Shown: piece by piece, positions 41,688 through 50,852 of the stretch
Layout of the letters: every line of letters starts with the position of its first letter
How positions within the stretch are numbered: position 1 is the stretch's first letter
Origin: Jeotgalibaca sp052266715
Lineage (GTDB): Bacteria > Bacillota > Bacilli > Lactobacillales > Aerococcaceae
DNA length: 64,000 bases
NCBI GenBank assembly: GCA_052266715.1
Contig: JBQPRB010000001.1
Direction: 5' to 3' (one strand)
Translations under genes and position numbers: made by a program
Notes under the pieces: generated by a model
The model's input: the letters and a program-made list of their open reading frames with translations, nothing else
Told to the model about the DNA's origin: nothing
Database searches by the model: none

Positions 41688-42378
41688 TAATTTTCTGGAA
41701 AAATGGCACATCTAAATATTCGACCGATTTGCGCGTCATCGAAATTTTCTTTTCTTCTGTCAGCATCTTCACGACCCGGCTGGCTGTTTCCCGGGTCGTA
41801 CCTGCGACGATGCCTAAATCACTGATAGTCATGGGGTAATTAATAATGCGCTTGTTCCCTCTCTCCAAGCTTAAATCTTCCATCCAGATAGCCAATGTAT
41901 GAATAACTTTTTGAGTTGCGTTTGGTATAGTCGTCATCTGAATCCGTTTCTCCAGAAAACGGATTATTTTCGTGGCTTGCTGGTACATAAATATCAATTG
42001 TTCGGCATTTTGTTTTACAAGGTCATTGATAACAGCTTGCGGTATCAACATCAAATCAACATCTGTCTGTGCATAGCCCGTATAATTATAGTATTTCCCC
42101 CGTAATACCCCACCGTAAGGAAAAAATGTATGATCGGAAACATAATCCACGTAGGCATATTCTCCCGAATCATCCATCTTTTCCAGCTTGATCAATCCTT
42201 TAAACAGATAATACGCGTACTGATTCGGATCTTCCTGGAAAAAAATTATTTGGCCTTTCTGGTACTGGTGAAAAATAGAGGTCGATGCAATAGTCAGGAT
42301 TTCCTCGTTCGAAAAACGCCGGAAAAATTCCTCCTCCTGGATATTTGAAAGGTATAATTCTAAGTCACGGTTAACCAC
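41677..42378 (-). CDS. arcR: Crp/Fnr-family regulator of the arginine deiminase pathway
   Basis: A 233-residue protein: a cyclic-nucleotide-type beta-barrel sensor (about 20-120), a long dimer helix and a C-terminal HTH (PMTISDLGIVAGTTRETASRVVKML), the recognition-helix pattern of Crp/Fnr proteins. No Fe-S cysteines are present, so it is not an Fnr oxygen sensor. It is the last gene of the arc cluster, as in ArcR loci of staphylococci and enterococci. The matching TGTGA/TCACA boxes stand before arcA. The start is GTG at 42378 with AAGGAGG 6 bases upstream. Confidence 0.88.
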   Translation of the reverse strand: MVNRDLELYLSNIQEEEFFRRFSNEEILTIASTSIFHQYQKGQIIFFQEDPNQYAYYLFKGLIKLEKMDDSGEYAYVDYVSDHTFFPYGGVLRGKYYNYTGYAQTDVDLMLIPQAVINDLVKQNAEQLIFMYQQATKIIRFLEKRIQMTTIPNATQKVIHTLAIWMEDLSLERGNKRIINYPMTISDLGIVAGTTRETASRVVKMLTEEKKISMTRKSVEYLDVPFFQKIIES

Positions 42379-42411
42379 TAGGTGCCTCCTTACTGTATGA
42401 AGCGAGTGCTC

Positions 42412-44103
42412 TTACATTTTTTCAGGAACCTCGATACCCAGTAAATGCAAACCATCTTTCAAGACGATTGACGTTGCTTCCACTAATGCCATCCGCGATT
42501 CCAATTGCTCATTCTGTTCTAAAATACGCGTATTACCATAGTATTTATTAAATACTTGAGCCACTTGGATTAAGTATTTCGTCAAAACGGATGGCTCATA
42601 TCCGGCTGCTGCTTGCTTGATTATTTTGCCATAATCTTCTATTTTTTTGATGATTTCCCAGCTATAGTCATCTTCCAAACCAAAAGTTTTTTCAGGATTT
42701 ATTTTCTTGGCATATTTTTCCAAAAGACTGCGCGCCCGCACATAGGAATATTGTACATATGGCCCGGTTTCACCTTCAAATTGAACAATTTCTTCAATCT
42801 TGAAATCGAAACTGTTCAGACGGTCTTTTTTCAAATCATGGAAAATAACGGCACCCACCCCTACTTGACGTGCAACTTCATCCTGATTTTCCAACTCAGG
42901 GTTTTTCTGTAATATTTGTTCCTTTGCCAATTTCATCGCTTCATTTAAAACATCTTCGAGCAGGATAATTTTACCTTTACGTGTTGATAATTTCTTGCCA
43001 CCTAGCGTAATCAATCCAAAAGGTACATGATGCATGTTATCTGCCCATTCATGACCAAGGCGTTTCAAAACAGCTTTAAGTTGCTTAAAGTGATTGGCTT
43101 GTTCATTTCCAACGACATAGACACTTTCCACAAAATCGTAGGTACGTTTCCGATAGTAAGCAGTCGCCAAGTCACGTGTTAAGTACAACGTTGCCCCATC
43201 CGATTTTTTTATCAAGGCTGGAGGTAAACCCTCCTCATCCAAACGCACAATGGTCGCACCATTTTCAACAGTCGAGATATTTCCTTTTTCCAAGTCGTCA
43301 AGTATTTCCTGCATCTTATCGTTGTAAAATGACTCTCCGTTGTAAGAGTCAAACGCTATCCCCAAGATTGCATAGATTTTATTAAATTCCTGTAGCGACT
43401 CTTCCTTAAACCAGTTCCACAGCTTGTACATTTCTTCGTCGCCCTCTTCGAGCTTCTTGAAAGCTACACGAGCGTCTTCTTCCAAGGTGGGATCCAAATC
43501 AGCTTTGTCGTGGAAATCAACATATAATTTAACCAATTCATTAACTGGATCACGTTTGATGACTTCTTCATCGCCCCATTTTTTGTAGGCTACGATTAAC
43601 TTTCCAAATTGTGTTCCCCAGTCTCCTAAGTGGTTAATCCGGATAACATTATAATTCAATTTCTCCATAATATTCCCTACGGCATTGCCGATAACAGTCG
43701 AGCGCAAGTGCCCCATCGACATGGGTTTGGCAATATTCGGGGATGACATATCAACCGGTACGTTCCCGCCTTTACCTAAATCCTGATAACCATAGTGTTC
43801 ACGCTGTGTCAGTACGTTATTTAAAACGATGTTACTGAATGTTTTTCGATTGAACTTGAAATTGATATAAGGACCAATCGTCTGAACCGACTCAAAGAAG
43901 TCGGTATTCATTTTCTCAACCAGTTCTTTGGCGATTTGGTTGGGTGCTTGGTGGTATATTTTTGCCAATGCAAAAACAGGAAATGCTAAATCACCAAATT
44001 CCGGGTTACTCGGAACCTCAATCAAATCGGTTATTTCCTCTTCTGACAAGTGGTCCCCTACCAAAGGAAATAGCGCTTTCAAAATATTTTCCTTAAAATC
44101 CAT
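42412..44103 (-). CDS. argS: Arginyl-tRNA synthetase
   Basis: A 563-residue class I synthetase that charges tRNA-Arg. The HIGH-type motif is SMGHLRSTVIGN, the KMSKS-type loop is KKLSTRKGKIILL, and there are N-terminal Add1 and C-terminal anticodon-binding (DALR, FNKYYGNTRIL) domains. The ATG at 44103 was chosen for GAGGG upstream and a normal N-terminus (MDFKENILKALF). It lies between arcC and arcR on the same strand, so arginine charging is coupled to arginine breakdown. A stem-loop (44137-44181) separates it from arcC. No T-box is seen. Confidence 0.93.
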   Translation of the reverse strand: MDFKENILKALFPLVGDHLSEEEITDLIEVPSNPEFGDLAFPVFALAKIYHQAPNQIAKELVEKMNTDFFESVQTIGPYINFKFNRKTFSNIVLNNVLTQREHYGYQDLGKGGNVPVDMSSPNIAKPMSMGHLRSTVIGNAVGNIMEKLNYNVIRINHLGDWGTQFGKLIVAYKKWGDEEVIKRDPVNELVKLYVDFHDKADLDPTLEEDARVAFKKLEEGDEEMYKLWNWFKEESLQEFNKIYAILGIAFDSYNGESFYNDKMQEILDDLEKGNISTVENGATIVRLDEEGLPPALIKKSDGATLYLTRDLATAYYRKRTYDFVESVYVVGNEQANHFKQLKAVLKRLGHEWADNMHHVPFGLITLGGKKLSTRKGKIILLEDVLNEAMKLAKEQILQKNPELENQDEVARQVGVGAVIFHDLKKDRLNSFDFKIEEIVQFEGETGPYVQYSYVRARSLLEKYAKKINPEKTFGLEDDYSWEIIKKIEDYGKIIKQAAAGYEPSVLTKYLIQVAQVFNKYYGNTRILEQNEQLESRMALVEATSIVLKDGLHLLGIEVPEKM

Positions 44104-44136
44104 GAAAAGAACCCTCTCTCTACTCATAATACCAAT

Positions 44137-44181
44137 AACCCCTAGAAACTTCCATTTATTTCTGGGAGGGTTCTAGGGGTT
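44137..44181 (-). promoter_or_regulatory. Stem-loop between arcC and argS
   Basis: AACCCCTAGAA (44137-44147) pairs with TTCTAGGGGTT (44171-44181). There is no T run in the reading direction, so it is more likely a processing or stability element than a full terminator. Confidence 0.45.
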
Positions 44182-44194
44182 TGATTGATATTTG

Positions 44195-45136
44195 CTATTT
44201 TGTAATAATAGTTCCGGCATTTGAATCAATCAAACGGCCAATATTCTCCAACGACGTAATGATTGCGGTATTAGTTTCACCACTTGTGGCAAAATCGATA
44301 GCCGCTTCCACTTTCGGCAACATACTACCAGGAGCAAATTGTTTTTCTTCGATGTAGGCTTTTAGTTCGGAAACCGTCACATGCTCTAGTTTCTTTTGAT
44401 CTGGTTTATTAAAGTTGACGAACACATAATCCACACCGGTTAAAACTACAAATAAATCAGCTTTTAGCTGGCTGGCTAACTGTTGGGAAGCAAAGTCCTT
44501 GTCAATGACAGCCTCCACACCTTCTAGGTGCCCGTTCGCTTTTTCAATGACAGGAATACCACCACCACCACCGGCAATCACGATTTGGCCTGTTTCCACC
44601 AAGCTGGAAATGGTGTCGATTTCTTTGATAGCAACCGGTTTTGGCGATGGTACGACTTTACGCCAACCGCGGTTCGAATCTTCCTTGAAAGTTCCTTTAC
44701 CTTTGGCCATTTCATTTTTGGCTTCTTCTTCACTATAAAACGGTCCAATTGGTTTAGTGGGATTTTGAAAGGCTGGATCGGCTTCATCAACAATCACTTG
44801 TGTCACGATGGTCGCGACATTTTTATTTATTTTCCTATCAGTCAATGCGTTTTGTAGCGCATTTTGTAACCAGTAACCAATACTCCCTTCAGTCATGGCG
44901 ACTAAGCTATCAAGCGGGAAAGCCGGATTTTTAGCGGAATCAGCTTCCAAGTTTTGTAATAAGAGGTTTCCTACTTGTGGGCCGTTACCATGTGTAATGA
45001 TTAACTCATCACCATTTTCGATAAATTTGACCAGATGCTCAGCAGTTTGCCAAACCGCTTTTTTTTGTGCTTCTGCAGATGGGTTATCCACCAGAATGGC
45101 ATTTCCCCCAAGTGCTACTACAATTTTACGTCCCAT
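44195..45136 (-). CDS. arcC: Carbamate kinase
   Basis: Makes ATP from carbamoyl phosphate and ADP, the energy-yielding last step of the ADI pathway. The 313-residue protein has the amino-acid kinase fold: VVALGGNAIL at the start, ITHGNGPQVGNLLLQ, VIAGGGGGIPVI, DKDFASQQLASQL, LTGVDYVFVNF and SMLPKVEAAIDF. The ATG at 45136 lies 7 bases after AAGGAG. It is fourth in the arcA-arcB-arcD-arcC order. Confidence 0.96.
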   Translation of the reverse strand: MGRKIVVALGGNAILVDNPSAEAQKKAVWQTAEHLVKFIENGDELIITHGNGPQVGNLLLQNLEADSAKNPAFPLDSLVAMTEGSIGYWLQNALQNALTDRKINKNVATIVTQVIVDEADPAFQNPTKPIGPFYSEEEAKNEMAKGKGTFKEDSNRGWRKVVPSPKPVAIKEIDTISSLVETGQIVIAGGGGGIPVIEKANGHLEGVEAVIDKDFASQQLASQLKADLFVVLTGVDYVFVNFNKPDQKKLEHVTVSELKAYIEEKQFAPGSMLPKVEAAIDFATSGETNTAIITSLENIGRLIDSNAGTIITK

Positions 45137-45223
45137 ATGTTTTCTCCTTTTTGATACCAAAGAAATTCTGGCATCAGCATTTCTGAATATTATAACAAAA
45201 TTGAGAGCTTAGTAAATGAATAT

Positions 45224-46729
45224 TTACCAACCTAACATGGCAAAGATTACCAATAGTAAGATGGTGACCACGAAAACAATACCGAGTAACTTGGCCATGA
45301 ACTTCCACCAAGTCGTAATTTCCAATCCTGCAATCGCCATTGCCCCCATTACAACCCCAGAAGTTGGTGTAATCAAGTTGACAATACCGGAAGCGGATTG
45401 ATAAGCGGTGATTACTAAACTTTCTGAAACACCGGCAAAGTTTCCTAACGGTGCCATGATGCCCATCGTCGCTGCTGCAAGTCCGGAAGTAGATGGGATC
45501 AGGATGGATAGCGGGATATAGAAAATGTAGGTCATGGCGATAAAGATACTTTCAGATAAACCACTCAACGCTTGTTCACCCCAGTAAAGAACCGTTGCCG
45601 TAATTTGACCATCATTCATCACAACCTGAATACCACGCGCAATCGCAACAACCAAAGCAACACTTAAAAGATCTTTTGTTCCTTCAAGGAAAACATGGAT
45701 ATAACGTGGTTCTGAAATACCATAGACCATCGCGATAATAATAGACATGATAAAGAATAGCACCGTGATCTCGTTTAAATACCACCAGCCAAACGGAAGG
45801 AAGCTTTGCCCAACTAGTGGACCAAGGATTGGTGTTTCACTGATAGTCGTATAGATGTCTTCAAAGAAGGTAAAGCCTGGGAACAAATCACTCCATGGAA
45901 TCAAGCCGATAATCATGATTACAAATGACAAAGCGAATAAAATCAAGACTGTTCTTTGTTTGCTTGTCATTTCACCGATATTTTCTTTTACGGCGAATGT
46001 TTTTTTCTGCTCATCCATAATGTCGGAAATATAGGAATTTTTTTTGTCTTCTTGTACGCGCTTGGCATAACGGGAGACATACACTGCCCCAATCACATAC
46101 ATGACGATGAAAAAGATTACCCGGGGAACAATACCGTCCGCCAAGTTAATACCAGCCATCGCTGAAGCAATACCGGTCGCAAATGGGTTAACTGTTGAAG
46201 ACAAAACGCCCAGACCGGAGCCCACCAGAATAACCGCAACCGCCGACAGTGAGTCAAACCCTACCGTTACCATCAACGGAATCAACAGTGCATAGAAAGC
46301 CATCGTTTCCTCCGCCATCCCATAGGTTGATCCACCCAGGGCAAAAATAAACATCAAGATCCAAATGAGCCGTGACATGTTTTTTTCGTTCTTTTTGATA
46401 ACAGCGGAAATACCGGCGTCAATGGCACCCGTCTCCGTAACGATCGCCAGGAATCCACCAATCACTAAAATAAAGAGGGAAATTTCAATTGCACCCTGCG
46501 TTGCATCCGTCCCGACCATTCCTTTGAATGGTGCTGAGAGGATATCCCAGATTCCTTGTGGTGTTGCCTCAACCGCATGGTAGGTACCACTTAATACCTC
46601 ACCGTCAGCATTTAAATCGTATTGGCCTGCAGGGATAATCCACGTCAAAATAGCAGTAAGTATGATGATAATAAACAATATTGTATAGGAAGTTGGCATC
46701 TTAAACTTTTTCTTATTCGTTTCGGCCAT
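45224..46729 (-). CDS. arcD: YfcC-family arginine/ornithine transporter
   Basis: A 501-residue polytopic membrane protein of the YfcC/C4-dicarboxylate-transporter-like family, about 12-13 helices, starting with TILFIIIILTAILTWIIPAGQYD. Conserved stretches are GGSTYGMAEETMAFYALLIPLM, LVGSGLGVLSSTVNPFATGIASA and ILIPSTSGLAAATMGIMAPL. YfcC members replace or join ArcD in many ADI operons (also called ArcE) and are taken as arginine-ornithine exchangers; that function is by context. The ATG at 46729 follows GGGGA by 10 bases. A GTG three codons earlier is an alternative start. Confidence 0.85.
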   Translation of the reverse strand: MAETNKKKFKMPTSYTILFIIIILTAILTWIIPAGQYDLNADGEVLSGTYHAVEATPQGIWDILSAPFKGMVGTDATQGAIEISLFILVIGGFLAIVTETGAIDAGISAVIKKNEKNMSRLIWILMFIFALGGSTYGMAEETMAFYALLIPLMVTVGFDSLSAVAVILVGSGLGVLSSTVNPFATGIASAMAGINLADGIVPRVIFFIVMYVIGAVYVSRYAKRVQEDKKNSYISDIMDEQKKTFAVKENIGEMTSKQRTVLILFALSFVIMIIGLIPWSDLFPGFTFFEDIYTTISETPILGPLVGQSFLPFGWWYLNEITVLFFIMSIIIAMVYGISEPRYIHVFLEGTKDLLSVALVVAIARGIQVVMNDGQITATVLYWGEQALSGLSESIFIAMTYIFYIPLSILIPSTSGLAAATMGIMAPLGNFAGVSESLVITAYQSASGIVNLITPTSGVVMGAMAIAGLEITTWWKFMAKLLGIVFVVTILLLVIFAMLGW

Positions 46730-46751
46730 TTTTTTCACATCCCCATAAATC

Positions 46752-46783
46752 CAGGATTGAGAAGGCTAACGCTCAATCCTGGT
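46752..46783. promoter_or_regulatory. Intergenic stem-loop between arcB and arcD
   Basis: CCAGGATTGAG (46752-46762) pairs with CTCAATCCTGG (46773-46783). The T run is on the plus strand, so for the arc transcript this is not a normal terminator. It may stabilise the arcAB message or block antisense transcription. Confidence 0.5.
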
Positions 46784-46794
46784 TTTTATTTGTC

Positions 46795-47796
46795 CTAAAC
46801 CCGTGGAATGAAGAGGTTGCCGTTTGTGACTGCCATAATTGCCTTGATGGAATGCATCCGGTTTTCCGCTTGCTGGAATTGACGTGCTTGTGGTCCCCGG
46901 AATACTTCGTCGGTTACTTCCATTTCACTAACACCATATTTTGCCGCAACGTCCTTGCCGTAGACCGTTTCGGTATCATGGAATGCTGGCAAACAGTGCA
47001 ACAAAATCCAGTCGCCTTCGATATGATCGGTTAATTCTTTATTGATTTGATACGGAGTAAGGAGTTTAACCCGCTCTTCGAATTTCGCTTCTTCTCCCAT
47101 CGAAACCCATACGTCGGTGTATAGTGCATCGGCATCTTTGACGGCAGCATGTGTCTCACTGGTGATTTCAATGACCGCTCCTGATTCTTCAGCATATTTT
47201 TTGGCCATTTCCACCAATTTTTCATCAGGGAACAATGATTCAGGTGTTGAAATTGTAATATTGACACCCAAGATGGCGCCGGTGATCAGTAAACTGTTTG
47301 CAACGTTGTTACGTCCATCGCCCAAATAAACTAACTTTTTGCCTTTGATTTCACCGAATTCTTCTTTTAATGTCATAAAGTCAGCAATCATTTGCGTTGG
47401 GTGCCACGCATCCGTCAGTCCGTTCCAAACTGGAACACCCGCATATTTACCCAAATCCTCTACCATTTCTTGGCTGAAGCCCCGGAATTCAATCCCATCG
47501 AACATACTTCCCAGTACTTTAGCAGTGTCTTCAACCGATTCTTTTTTACCCAGTTGAATATCATTTGCACCCAGGAATTCTGGAGATGCTCCTAGATCAT
47601 TCGTTGCCACAGTAAAGGCAGCACGCGTCCGGGTTGATGTTTTTTCGAACAGTAAGGCGATGTTTTGCCCTTTCAGGTATTGGTGTGGAATTCCTCTTTT
47701 TTTCATGTCTTTCAAATGAATAGAGAAATCTATCAAATAGTTTAGTTCATCTTTCGAAAAGTCGATTTCTTTCAAAAAGTTTCTTCCTTGGAACAT
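46795..47796 (-). CDS. arcB: Ornithine carbamoyltransferase, catabolic
   Basis: Splits citrulline by phosphate to ornithine and carbamoyl phosphate. At 333 residues it shows the carbamoyl-phosphate loop FEKTSTRTRAAF, HPTQMIADFMTL and the ornithine-site motif HCLPAFHD; RGPQARQFQQAENRMHSIKAIM closes the protein. Placement between arcA and arcD marks the catabolic enzyme. A stem-loop lies in the gap to arcD. Confidence 0.96.
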   Translation of the reverse strand: MFQGRNFLKEIDFSKDELNYLIDFSIHLKDMKKRGIPHQYLKGQNIALLFEKTSTRTRAAFTVATNDLGASPEFLGANDIQLGKKESVEDTAKVLGSMFDGIEFRGFSQEMVEDLGKYAGVPVWNGLTDAWHPTQMIADFMTLKEEFGEIKGKKLVYLGDGRNNVANSLLITGAILGVNITISTPESLFPDEKLVEMAKKYAEESGAVIEITSETHAAVKDADALYTDVWVSMGEEAKFEERVKLLTPYQINKELTDHIEGDWILLHCLPAFHDTETVYGKDVAAKYGVSEMEVTDEVFRGPQARQFQQAENRMHSIKAIMAVTNGNLFIPRV

Positions 47797-47821
47797 GTGA
47801 ATTTCCCCTTTTATATTTTAT

Positions 47822-49048
47822 TTAAATATTTTCTCTGTAAACCGGCATACTCATGCAGCGCGGACCCCCACGACCCCGTACAAGTTCACTGCCATCAAAT
47901 TCATAGACTTTAACCCCTGCCTCACGTAACAATTGATTCGTGACCGTATTACGGTTATAGACAATCACCTCACCCGGTGCAATTGCCAAAGTATTGGAAC
48001 CATCATTCCATTGTTCCCGGGCTGCTACAACCGGGTCTCCCCCGCCACAACGAATGAGGGTGACAGCTTCAACGCCTAGGGCTTCGGCCAAAATATGATC
48101 AATCGTATCAACTTTTTCCTCAATCTTAACTTCATCGCCATCTTTTGTGACTGAAAATACTTGTAGGTCTCCTTCAATCTCTGGATGGATGGTGAATTTG
48201 TCGTAATCAACCATTGTAAACACGGTATCCAGATGCATGAATTTACGATTTTCCGCAATCAGGAATGCGAGCACTTCATCGAAATCGGTATCCTTGAATA
48301 TATTTTTGGCAAGCTTTTCAATGGAACGGGCATCCGTACGTTGAGAAATTCCGACCGCCAAAGTCTTCTCGGACAGGATGAGAATGTCCCCACCTTCAAT
48401 CCGCGTTTCTGATTCCCGGTTATAATAGGTTTCAGTCGCTTTTAAATGCGGATGGTAGTCAAATATGTATTTCCCATATAGCGTTTCCCGGTTCCTGGTT
48501 TCTGCATACATACGGTTAATGGAAACGCCATGACCTATCGTCGCAAATGGGTCACGGGTAAAATAGAGATTCGGCATTGGGTCTACCAAGAAAGGATAAG
48601 TCTCGTTGACTGAGTTAGACAAGGTTGTTGTTTCTGGAATGCTTAGTTCCTGTTTGGTATAGCCTTCCATTGTCTTTAATACCATTTCAAAAGTATCATC
48701 ATAATTCAATAAATCCTGACGAATCGCTTCATAACTTGGACCTTCTGATAATCCGGATTCGGATAACCACTCATCCACAAACTGTTCTTTTACCCCTGCA
48801 TCATCAATGGCCTCTGCGACGAGTTTTTCCAAATAAAGGACCTCTACGCCATGATCAGTTAATATTTTTGCGAATTCATCGTGCTCTTTTTGCGCTGCTT
48901 CAAGAAAAGGAATATCATCAAAAAGCAAACGATCTAAATAGTCGGGAACAAGGTTTTCCAGTTCACGTCCTGGACGATGCAAAATAACTTGTTTCAATCT
49001 TCCGATTTCGGAAAAGATATTTACGGCTTTATTTGTACTTGTTGTCAT
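47822..49048 (-). CDS. arcA: Arginine deiminase
   Basis: Hydrolyses arginine to citrulline and ammonia, the first ADI step; it gives energy and acid resistance. The 408-residue protein has the guanidino-group enzyme fold with FTRDPFATIGHG, the catalytic HLDTVFTMVD and GGGDPVVAAREQWNDGSN segments, and the nucleophile Cys in RGRGGPRCMSMP near the end. AAGGAGG precedes the ATG. It is first in the operon; promoter, two ArcR boxes and a cre lie in the 212 bp upstream gap. Confidence 0.97.
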   Translation of the reverse strand: MTTSTNKAVNIFSEIGRLKQVILHRPGRELENLVPDYLDRLLFDDIPFLEAAQKEHDEFAKILTDHGVEVLYLEKLVAEAIDDAGVKEQFVDEWLSESGLSEGPSYEAIRQDLLNYDDTFEMVLKTMEGYTKQELSIPETTTLSNSVNETYPFLVDPMPNLYFTRDPFATIGHGVSINRMYAETRNRETLYGKYIFDYHPHLKATETYYNRESETRIEGGDILILSEKTLAVGISQRTDARSIEKLAKNIFKDTDFDEVLAFLIAENRKFMHLDTVFTMVDYDKFTIHPEIEGDLQVFSVTKDGDEVKIEEKVDTIDHILAEALGVEAVTLIRCGGGDPVVAAREQWNDGSNTLAIAPGEVIVYNRNTVTNQLLREAGVKVYEFDGSELVRGRGGPRCMSMPVYRENI

Positions 49049-49080
49049 CTGTTGTTTCCTCCTTGTTTTTTCTTAACCTC

Positions 49081-49145
49081 ACTATAGCACGACGAGAAAA
49101 CGCTTTCTTGTGATTAGTCACAACAATTATGTGACAATAATCACA
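49081..49145 (-). promoter_or_regulatory. arc operon control region: -10, cre and two Crp/Fnr boxes
   Basis: Minus-strand -10 TATAGT (49086-49081) has no good -35. A cre-like AGAAAACGCTTTCT lies at 49095-49108. Two Crp/Fnr-type boxes follow: TGTGATTAGTCACA at 49109-49122 (centre about -40.5 from the predicted start) and TGTGACAATAATCACA at 49130-49145 (centre 22 bp further up, about -62.5). The spacing of exactly two helical turns and the class II position fit an ArcR-activated, CcpA-repressed promoter. Confidence 0.8.
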
Positions 49146-49260
49146 TTCGTTATAGTTTATAACACCTTTTAATCTAATCATAATAATAAATTTACAATAA
49201 ATCACGTTATTACACGTTTCGTTGTATTTCTATCTCGACACATGAAAATATGATAAAAAA

Positions 49261-49743
49261 TTAAAGTGCAATAGCCTTCCATGAATACCCAAGCCAGGCA
49301 ATGAATTTTAAAACATCCTGGGTTTCAAGGAATATCGTTTGAGTATTAATGTTAGGATGGAAACTCATTCGCTGTTCAGTGAGAATCGCTTGATCGAAAT
49401 AGACCTGAATATCTCTTTCAGTATTGTTTATCAAGCCAAAAATCGATACTGATCCTGGTTCCAGTTTCATTTTTTCCATGAGTCTATCCGGTGAGGCCAT
49501 TTTCACACGATTAGTTTGGACGGTTGTTTGAAACTTTGACATATCAAGTTTCTTGGAGTCATCCAGAATAACGAGGTAGAAGGCAGATTTTTTCTTGTTC
49601 GTCAGAAACAATGATTTGGTACGTACGCCCTCGATGCCTTCAATATAGCGATTCGCTTCTTCGGTTGTGAAAACGGGCGGATGTTTTATCGTTTCATAGT
49701 GAATATATAATTGCTCTAACAAGCCAAATATTGCTTTTGACAT
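49261..49743 (-). CDS. Prolyl-tRNA editing protein (ProX/PrdX)
   Basis: A 160-residue YbaK/ProX-domain deacylase that hydrolyses mischarged aminoacyl-tRNA(Pro). It contains KHPPVFTTEEANRYIEGIEGVRTKSLFLTNKKK, in which the Lys-containing KSLFL(T)NKK motif is typical, and PGSVSIFGLINNTERDIQVYFD. The start at 49743 has AAGGTG upstream and gives the usual length. The 212 bp between its stop and arcA's start is the arc regulatory region. Its upstream end abuts the DAHP synthase terminator. Confidence 0.85.
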   Translation of the reverse strand: MSKAIFGLLEQLYIHYETIKHPPVFTTEEANRYIEGIEGVRTKSLFLTNKKKSAFYLVILDDSKKLDMSKFQTTVQTNRVKMASPDRLMEKMKLEPGSVSIFGLINNTERDIQVYFDQAILTEQRMSFHPNINTQTIFLETQDVLKFIAWLGYSWKAIAL

Positions 49744-49787
49744 TTCTGCACCTTCTTCATTTTTTTTAATTATATCGAATAGGAAGA

Positions 49788-49823
49788 ACAAAGGCACTTT
49801 CCGCATTTGGAAAGTGCCTTTGT
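49788..49823 (-). terminator. DAHP synthase gene terminator
   Basis: ACAAAGGCACTTTCC (49788-49802) pairs with GGAAAGTGCCTTTGT (49809-49823), with a moderately T-rich tail. It lies directly after the stop codon. Confidence 0.8.
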
Positions 49824-50852
49824 TTATGCGTTTTTAGCGATGAAACGAACCAGTTCTTCTGTTTTGTCCCAACCAATACATGGATCGGTTATGGATTGTC
49901 CGAATTCTGTTCCGCCTGGTTCCTGGCGTCCGTCTTTCAAATAGCTCTCAATCATGAAGCCACGCACATAATTGTGGATATCTTCATTCCACTTCCGGTT
50001 CATCAATACTTCCTGGACAATACGGAATTGTTCCAAATATTGCTTGCCGGAGTTGTCATGATTTGTATCAACCATGACAAACGGATTTTGCAAAACGCTA
50101 CTCTTGTAGAGATTGATCGTCTTCATCAAATCTTCGAAGTGATAATTTGGCACGATTTCCCCACTCTCCATTGAACCACCACGTAAAATAACGTGAGCCA
50201 AGGGATTCGAACTTGTTTCCACATCCAGACCGTTGTACATCAATTCTTGTTTTTGTTGGGCAGCGTAAACGGAATTGAACATAACTTTCAAATTGCCGCT
50301 GGTTGGATTTTTCATGCCGGTTGGATGATCAATACCACTTGCAACAAAACGGTGTTGTTGGTTTTCAACAGAGCGTGCCCCTACTGCGTGGTAACTGACT
50401 AAATCATCGATAAATAATAGATTGTCCGGGTAAAGCATTTCATCCGCAGTTGTCAGTCCGGTTTCTGTAATGACACGATTATGCATACGACGAACGGCAA
50501 CCATGCCGCGGATAATATCAACATCACCACTTGGATCCGCTTGATGCATCATACCCTTGTAACCATCTCCGTTAGTCCGTGGTTTATTCGTATACACACG
50601 TTGGACCATGAAAATTTTATCTTTTACTTCCTCTTGTAATTTCGCCAGACGTCTCGCATATTCAAGTACGGCTTCTTCATTGTCCGCTGAGCAAGGTCCG
50701 ATAACCAAAAGAATACGTTTGTCTTCACCTTCTATAATTGCCTTTAATTCAGCGTCGCGTGCTACTTTATGAGCGGCTGCTTCTTCTGATAATTTTGTGA
50801 TTGATTTAATTGTCGCAATGTTAATATGTTTGCTTAATGCATTGAAACTCAA
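49824..50852 (-). CDS. aroG: 3-deoxy-7-phosphoheptulonate synthase (type I, AroG-like)
   Basis: Condenses PEP with erythrose 4-phosphate, the entry step of aromatic amino acid synthesis. The 342-residue protein carries VIGPCSADNEEAVLEYARRL, YTNKPRTNGDGYKG, SNPLAHVILRGG and MVDTNHDNSGKQYLEQ with the metal Cys/His/Glu/Asp set, all typical of the type I-alpha enzymes. The start is TTG at 50852, six bases after AAGGAGGG; an ATG 11 codons earlier overlaps that ribosome site. It stands alone rather than in an aro operon. Confidence 0.92.
   Translation of the reverse strand: MSFNALSKHINIATIKSITKLSEEAAAHKVARDAELKAIIEGEDKRILLVIGPCSADNEEAVLEYARRLAKLQEEVKDKIFMVQRVYTNKPRTNGDGYKGMMHQADPSGDVDIIRGMVAVRRMHNRVITETGLTTADEMLYPDNLLFIDDLVSYHAVGARSVENQQHRFVASGIDHPTGMKNPTSGNLKVMFNSVYAAQQKQELMYNGLDVETSSNPLAHVILRGGSMESGEIVPNYHFEDLMKTINLYKSSVLQNPFVMVDTNHDNSGKQYLEQFRIVQEVLMNRKWNEDIHNYVRGFMIESYLKDGRQEPGGTEFGQSITDPCIGWDKTEELVRFIAKNA

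Noticed and set aside
44104..44194. T-box riboswitch before argS
   Set aside because: The gap is under 100 bases, with no T-box core (AGGGTGGNACCGCG-like) or antiterminator; only a simple stem-loop is present.
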